Of a stretch of 64,000 bases of DNA, positions 61,701 through 64,000 are shown one piece after another (positions within the stretch are counted from its first letter, which is position 1; each line of letters begins with the position of its first letter). The stretch comes from Amycolatopsis granulosa (GTDB taxonomy: Bacteria > Actinomycetota > Actinomycetes > Mycobacteriales > Pseudonocardiaceae). The notes under the pieces are model-generated. The model saw only the letters and a program-made list of their open reading frames with translations, was not told where the DNA came from and did not search any database. The position numbers and the translations under genes are program-made. The stretch is taken from positions 1,364,001 to 1,428,000 of the forward strand of contig NZ_JAANOV010000001.1 in assembly GCF_011758745.1 (NCBI RefSeq). The letters run 5' to 3'.

Positions 61701-64000
61701 CGCGAACCTTCGCGTGGACCTGCCGGTCACCGCTGAAATCGGCTTCCGGCACCGGGTCCGCGGCGTCCGGTGCGTGCTGCGGGGTGTCCAGCGCGGCCAG
61801 CTCAGCGGCGACGTCGAGCTGGGCGAAGCCCTTGCTGACCGCGGCGCCCGGGGTCTGCCCGGTGAGCCATGCCGCGAAGGCGGGGCCGTGAGCGTGCAGC
61901 GCGGCGGCGAGCCGTTCGGCGGCACCCGCCGGAACCTCCCGGGCCGCGACGCCGCCGTGGAAGAACCGGTCCAGCAGGTACTGGACGGACCGGCGGAGCC
62001 GGACCTGGTCGGCCTGCGGCAGCCGCTCGATCTCGGCGCGCACCGGCCGGGTGAAGTCGAGGTCGGAACCCGGCAGCAGTGCGGCCGCCCGCACGCCGTC
62101 CGGCAGGCTGTGGAAGGCGTCGCCGAGCACCAGCGGCTCGGCTTCGGCGAACTCACGGCGCTGCGGCCCGGTCACCAGGTGGTCGCCGAGCACCAGGAGC
62201 GCGGCGACCTCACGCAGCCGCAGCAGGTCCACAGTGGACAGATCCGTGCCGATCCCCGCCCGTTCCAGCCACGCGGTGAACGCGTTCACCTCGCCGGGAC
62301 CGAACCCGAACCACGGCGCGGCGTCGGCCGGCGACCGCGGGACGGGGACGTGCGCGGGCACCGCCAGCGCGGCCTGCAGGCCCCGCTCCAGGTCGCCCGC
62401 CCAGCGCTCGGCGAGCCCGGCGAGGTAGCCGGCGCCGTGGGCCTGCGCGATCCGGACCACCTGCGGCAGGTGCTCGCCGAAGCGTTCGTGCAACGCCGGC
62501 AGATCGAGCTCGTGGGTGAGCAGCGTGTAGACGTTGTCCCCCGCGGTCACCGCGGCGTGCAGCGCGTCGGCCGGCACCGCCGGGGTGTGTCGCGCCGGGG
62601 TGGCCGGGGTCGGCAGTCCCTGCCAGACCGGATCCAGGTAGTTGACGGTGAACGGGTCCTCGCCGCTGCGGCGGGTTCGGGGCGCGACCGGATTGCCGTC
62701 GGCCGCGGCGGGCGGCACCGGTCCCGCCAACATCGCGCGGGCCCGCTCACTGAGCTGGTCGGCCAAGCTCAGGCCCGGCGGCAGGTCCCGCGCGACGCGC
62801 CCGGCGAATCTGCGCATCTCGGCCGGAGCGCGGGTCTGCTCACCGGCTTCCGCCTGCCGCGCCATCGCCTCCAGGATCGTCACGCGGCCGGCGAGATCCC
62901 CGGTCAGTGCCGGCTTCCGTCGGCCGAGCAAACCACGGAAGAGGCTCCGCCCCTGCTGTTCGTGCCGCAGTTCGTGCAGCGTGCGGCCGAGGTGGTAGGC
63001 GATCTCCCGGGTGGCCTGGACCCGGCTGATCCCGGTGGCGAGGTGCACCTCGATCCGGTGGTCGCCGTCCTCCTCGATCAGGGCCGACCGCGCCACGATC
63101 GGGTCGCCGGTCTCCTCCGGTGTGTTCAGCACCCCGCCGGAGTGCAGGAAGATCGTCACCCGGGTGCCACCGGCGGTGAACTGGACCGCACTGCCGAGGA
63201 CCTTCGGCGCCGCGGCCCGGGGCAGCACGTCCCCGAGCAACCGCACCGCGTCCACGATGTCGCCCGCGCTGCCGATTCCCTCGCGCGCGGGCGGCTCCTG
63301 CTCGGGCGGCTCGGTGCCTTGCTCCGGTCCGCCGGTGTCACCGGTGCGGTCGGTGCCGGTGGGTCCCGGTGGTGTGGGCGGTGGCGTGGGCGGTGGAGCG
63401 TCCGGTGTGGACGCCGGGCCTGGCGGCGGCTCCGTGTTCTTGACGCCTTCGACGGTGAGCGCGCCGGAGGACAGGTGGGCGCGGGCGTCCACACCGGACT
63501 CGGCGAGTGCCGTCGTGATCGCACCGGGATCGGCCGCGACCCCGGTGGTGATCGCCACCGTGGCGCCCGGCGGCAGTGCGGAACCCAGCAGGCGCAGCGC
63601 GCCGGGCGTGAGGTGCTCGGCGGACAGGCCCGCCACCCGCACCCGCACCGGCCGGCCGGTCTCGGCCGCCGCGTGCCGGTCGAGCGGACCCTTGCCGATC
63701 TCGACCGCGGCGGTGCCCGGCCACACGACCTCGACGCGCACGTCGGTCGCACCCAGTGCGGTGGCCTGGGCGATCAGGTCCGGGAAATACCCGGCGACGT
63801 CGTCGCTGGTGGTCATCACCAGGCGTCCGCCCGGGGGAACGGCGTCGACGAGCTCGGTCAGCGCGGACACCGACGAACCGGCCGCCGGCACCACGTCGAA
63901 GTGCGCGGAGGTGATCCCGCCGCTTCCCGCGACCGTGGCAGCGTTGCCCACTGGCGATGCCGGTTCGACCGCGGCCCCGTCAGGCGCCCGGCTACGGATC
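49795..64000 (-). CDS. Giant polymorphic toxin-like multidomain protein (5' end outside window)
   Basis: One uninterrupted frame of about 4,734 visible codons; it is still open at base 64000, so the GTG at 63951 need not be the start. Numbered from 63951: Rossmann-like segment (1-170), Pro-rich linker (about 175-200), module A with HELRH (about 240-340), hydrophobic stretches (about 1320-1375 and 1590-1620), Lys/Ala/Glu coiled coil (about 1730-1820), APH kinase-like domain with HMDLHRGNIL and FLDWELALYGDP (about 2400-2660), HEVAH metallopeptidase-like domain (about 2740-2830), acidic Gly/Asp linker (about 2855-2945), module B (about 2965-3065), papain-like segment (about 3700-3770) and a C-terminal PD-(D/E)XK-like nuclease (about 4530-4660). 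I read it as a contact- or secretion-dependent toxin. It has no recognisable signal peptide in the window. Confidence 0.8.
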   Translation of the reverse strand, partial: IRSRAPDGAAVEPASPVGNAATVAGSGGITSAHFDVVPAAGSSVSALTELVDAVPPGGRLVMTTSDDVAGYFPDLIAQATALGATDVRVEVVWPGTAAVEIGKGPLDRHAAAETGRPVRVRVAGLSAEHLTPGALRLLGSALPPGATVAITTGVAADPGAITTALAESGVDARAHLSSGALTVEGVKNTEPPPGPASTPDAPPPTPPPTPPGPTGTDRTGDTGGPEQGTEPPEQEPPAREGIGSAGDIVDAVRLLGDVLPRAAAPKVLGSAVQFTAGGTRVTIFLHSGGVLNTPEETGDPIVARSALIEEDGDHRIEVHLATGISRVQATREIAYHLGRTLHELRHEQQGRSLFRGLLGRRKPALTGDLAGRVTILEAMARQAEAGEQTRAPAEMRRFAGRVARDLPPGLSLADQLSERARAMLAGPVPPAAADGNPVAPRTRRSGEDPFTVNYLDPVWQGLPTPATPARHTPAVPADALHAAVTAGDNVYTLLTHELDLPALHERFGEHLPQVVRIAQAHGAGYLAGLAERWAGDLERGLQAALAVPAHVPVPRSPADAAPWFGFGPGEVNAFTAWLERAGIGTDLSTVDLLRLREVAALLVLGDHLVTGPQRREFAEAEPLVLGDAFHSLPDGVRAAALLPGSDLDFTRPVRAEIERLPQADQVRLRRSVQYLLDRFFHGGVAAREVPAGAAERLAAALHAHGPAFAAWLTGQTPGAAVSKGFAQLDVAAELAALDTPQHAPDAADPVPEADFSGDRQVHAKVRELAKLAGAYQRGWAALAGIEGSPDDPATIARAAELTEPLTGMLQVIGPRAEELAQLVTDAIGRHETGESQVEAALTHRYRRLTGALELVAARWADHQARLAEANFQLTRLALWTETAEQARTAEAEARAHGTIPDLPDVGGDPTTSATAERYLDSTRRELVRAVGRAEELRRPLEVALAELTREATSLDEVHARFQRLAAPAEGIDPATDGSRVFRANPLRRGHLSLSDLTQRDLANVEQVVGLLENRERLLDALRAAGHQGRRATDFAHLLHSPEPAVRQSAAELDGVENALRTLLNGDAGATGHGLGLSEAIARSDEPARLLEDAILTHENFAGRVRDPASLRLLAELRTADEHPARGFAYLLDELNTGGFGDKSRKGVLDDRLYSITARQSTEFAITALSTAVEEQEPPDAVAAAEPSFHNIIKITWRSGTDRTHGGRVFRAGFTLQARVGPSLAQIESGEHPLAAEFRLRAKADWFEKHQGVRIGTQADLDAFIAEHGSDPTEGVALTMPAVVPTEWVDGGQLVVVVRPDAERAEVREDLEKLLVDQVAGYRSQLPTLGVEARTTLLVQALSAAGVTLGTFASMGAGLGVSTSYAAARGTYYAWTGMVAPAAFYTSLAKQVEAANEMRRLRAFIMRGGIGPTADSLAQGAHDTAQVLQSPAALTRTEVPHTAPPEPVAKLTGEQLNELQQQIQRIGAEVAGQLAAGSFPEELIHNAALRNTFQGLTGVSWSDEQIAAQDAGDEVVRDSGTLHFRLPTGENLKVSLVTSDGRSYQQLTGGRVPANEQRYWIGVSPNAFLAGEDAVRATIHKQLVDVVTKGTQLWIQPTLKVLGTENFITLPLEAAATLAFNMSAGDLELIAPLVLGSAGSRLGFTTSRYLNFKYNTLARRLWEDAVRKRQGFQALIGATDRIAMARTSLGLMGAADGVSQGVAAEITRHLPAQPVAETVPADPDQLVTRAADEMLARAVTRPGIASARLLTAEEIAAEEAKAEYEAAGKAVTAAETKAGKAAAELKQARSDGAPEEEIAAKAAAADQADAAVRDARERVPVAKRKADEAEAAAKPVAKRKDDGEGFTPEETARALAAGNGLTVRITAAPKLRTPKVPAELRIQIGVGDLPGASAPMTTHLAVYRRGTTDVREFVMLLPEHWAGQDGRLPVADLRMWVHRHVDDLIERERFLHGREVRQLAMAAFGRAVGSGAVNAAVSVQQDNTVAAGQSVTEASQQTLDGAMRMITVRNNVERISARIQKELSPTAATARAMDDRALAVATSIHHAERNLREVLSRYADDPVLGEKARAILDRRGPELPRPGTLFEDMERMRESGELVRRVKHLAKVLRYGNGEYVLHIDKVRNPGPREWFAKIRGAHRQQLIFRFVTGIPGEPTRVVANAIDSHFLVIGENAEEALDRIARIVAVYHHGPTGVPGALNLLLDELGPGNVGGFVSRSTAELVRAHPNLAHIGVQAVSGATSTTFNTILNSWFRRGDFLQGEQFRWRYAYDGAVMSEDRDALAQYFARKTAEYSSRQMLDLLEFAEAAQWYAPKTVEVLRDALAGHAQSAAEVFVHHGIRTDQLPAEWTWDDLDRYVRETDPRVLARAGARELLAHLDARLVELGAHPADRNDEHQELRELWGQTVIALASEQPGAEGHYNRNVPVETGFGRVNVRIPIPGVSYADLRIWHEADLLDALRIARSAPGPAQPLVPQIWQSVGGNQVQTFADGRTLAEGQAVPDRVLDAVARLAAEATSITPAELPPMPAGWPESGDTAAFGRRLSDLTEAEHRRALAEHGGLLRAFAVPDDPLAGVRAGWAALTARPFALLHMDLHRGNILMTDSAVTFLDWELALYGDPVAELARHLHLMHYTAEEEQRLVQRWVEEMSAVRPDAIAGWAEDLPRYRAHFQIKSALDDSVRVVDALRDRSLGLAESTALVADLTAKLNRAHELWGTGRVFTEHEVRGVIAAHLGLDGGRAAPVNLPAGPLDVSEASARAVAVLAGVDVTGTRIEVVTDAQVLAMMRSEDALGMTPTFTEDEIWLAPEAFESVDTLARVLGHEVAHVGQLRAGVRPTANLVPLIERNAEAGGDAAVDRLHGRRSRPPVVEPDQLPAPEGEVVPFLFHGEGHAHDAVPGDEGGRPDGLPGDPGDGAGAGRADRTGDDVDRVGNFGRLGGDLDRVPDTTGPQERLDDPAAGADGTAGAGRGDGVDQQLLTDRQELSAAFGTLRRVVPELTVEGDQVTFQGAPVAVDYSDAATRHGPRLMPAFREVAHGSTDSVVRLRLDAGTTRDEAARVLAEQLGRTRHERNQQTRLRRLWHGKLRGQGPASAVDARTAGRLLALDVLAVQEADARVAGHGARTGELAERALDVAVDVKDFDAVAEAHLRPLTLALLSEREDTLDIAAREKLRELPPGEQRSLPEPEWQVHNVVPRRAEPAGEPRRGVFPPARASRVYGERGTLVPATEAQRAIVREVLPSSEIAPERADLERAVPVLAPWSADPAGALAEVDTVMVVHDYWVGLGADVAARRTFDGFADGDPGKPLGREGVARIEDRGGRFQRLVDLRQIPDASEADKAVAIDAAYQVIVGILTSRFGNGFAYVVLHGIAEEPVVTGVAAAYGTEPLFVHLGRRDSQPLYGYADGVYAIDVIVHPDPRENQAVAGAVPIDGFALSEISTRPPTKAYLDALPGAGTDMPSAAEKDASRHRTKDDWRRLAESIVTAERANEDVSHFPPEVASLYHSLTSNREARMELRALSETIRDRDAFAVAVRQLERTAAWLDQPVGQLLAQRWRAELGDLVRARGAELPTRYPASTMSDLEWIHHVLKLIDGERLTSDQLLHLSENRPDLVALLNSTHGATDTSAEVAAPYDEPDGLRPPLEQAVAKLRKVMTDKFGNLVAKLHPKKWAHLLWQPAIEPFEAFLAARSIYHDGVPKLPAMPAFTGIRDGEPFGAELGAAGRVEQLTGARFRAVRDPVADPATVVEQVVRASPGAMALMLHRLTSDPRGPHAGVVVINHEGTVYWLTDEVISGNRPPLRPIKVGEVAQDVQQRVQRAAVTYALYRESGVKRPVRLVPVPHERMTRRPDYPTRFGTDVLIIDGDGNPIVPERFTLPSPLSQLPPTADYVRAAGSRELQQWVQRAALLSTTEPDPVRFGDLADTYRGLTDARARRQFTAWYQQVDGDLALLRRGFETFRARAVDAHPDLPAEVAVDRVLAREWDRGLGALVPADLAPGAARYASLGEVGSGVGTPIVFSEEALRAFARHAPVLAELVRKHEVRLDENHLAANLGVFQPDAVGGGVPEIELSTAADPATRFAEDRAAARAAFIRANQDTSDALALLEDHEFFYAPGKTRMVLVHRAFGDLLDSVFSSRDARHPANPWPRVRRPAMPGADTTGWSWRPDGRPFMETLDPRRLEPEGTRTGVAYQVLRALAAARPEIIRDELVTELPESGDHLVRLHVRERVQEVAVPNLFELPPAVRAPRWMLAVENALIDRRLMSAARFGNADHVRRVLAAVSGLPVAQFMIPAFGHILPALERLLPKVADARMPMLASMPSVRHGVFVPATPVRENGEVRLDIPGWPTKPTIPEFVQLISLDDPLVFGAPPEFLRPPGGERTPPVPGEGDPGVNPVAGRTHRGAEDRAVVNRFEPDLRGTDLPASAPSPEEVQQEILEIVNRGDDTARAFRQRFWRQMDADGVFPRRDSSAKYRGAEIPVLRRRSDGVFVLHDGGEQPVRSVILPGSRVVGRRETLPRAWRVDADLLAAGRPALQEYLAEANDAIKGVHRDDSRFTTPLDKFDQAGFNDVSSNHWNNKLGDLAAEHAIRDLRQEYQESGKGDLRPVKVPDRGAQHFDGVYRDGNGHYVIVEAKGPSAGLNVNGGYEQGHPQYVRNILDAMERRGGYEGRVAREMRTQLDNGELRYLRVKAQVTKADLTEYSDDELRALPAADRPHDMYAGYVRTEFDLSITTTRPTEP

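Noticed and set aside
49795-64000. Frameshift or assembly fusion making the giant gene artificially long
   Set aside because: The frame is continuous with no switch of codon pattern and domain modules recur on the same frame at both ends.

Overview
The DNA is very GC-rich (about 70% or more by eye, not counted). Its genes are typical of a filamentous actinomycete: mycofactocin biosynthesis, AfsR/SARP regulators, an EthA/EthR pair, an ECF sigma factor and a giant secreted-toxin-like protein. Protein content best fits Pseudonocardiaceae, for example Amycolatopsis; this is inference. I saw no rRNA, tRNA, IS element, phage gene or CRISPR array.

Layout. 1-4.6 kb: the 3' part of mftD, a divergent MFS exporter/MerR pair, DinB-like, sirtuin and VOC genes. 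4.7-7.2 kb: an SDR/NDH-2 operon bracketed by two copies of an unusual intergenic repeat with a 21-bp period. 7.2-22.4 kb: one long, tightly overlapping minus-strand operon for L-rhamnose. It encodes an ABC importer, mutarotase, isomerase, kinase and bifunctional aldolase/dehydrogenase, then LutABC, so it could carry L-rhamnose through L-lactaldehyde and L-lactate to pyruvate. A divergent LacI-type regulator and operator-like palindromes sit at its head. 22.4-27.3 kb: a 38-aa amphipathic peptide gene, a 1372-aa P-type ATPase and a small membrane-associated partner. 27.3-31.3 kb: a secreted EEP-fold enzyme, a small membrane protein and metQNI. 31.3-39.6 kb: an APH-like kinase, a hydrolase remnant, SDR + EthA-like monooxygenase with divergent EthR-like regulator, a short SigJ-like sigma factor, a TetR/GNAT pair and a PAP2-lipid-kinase fusion. 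39.7-46 kb: two AfsR/SARP-type giant regulators.

46-64 kb is the most unusual part. Two paralogous double-domain SseB-like proteins flank a beta-helix/AAA+ ATPase fusion. The second SseB gene is translationally coupled to an open reading frame of more than 4,700 codons that runs off the right edge. That protein carries a duplicated module with an HExxH motif in one copy, a kinase-like APH domain, an HEVAH metallopeptidase-like domain, a possible papain-like segment and a C-terminal PD-(D/E)XK nuclease-like domain. I read it as a polymorphic toxin with dedicated SseB-type and AAA+ helpers, probably exported by a type VII-like route. The export route and the helper roles are inference.
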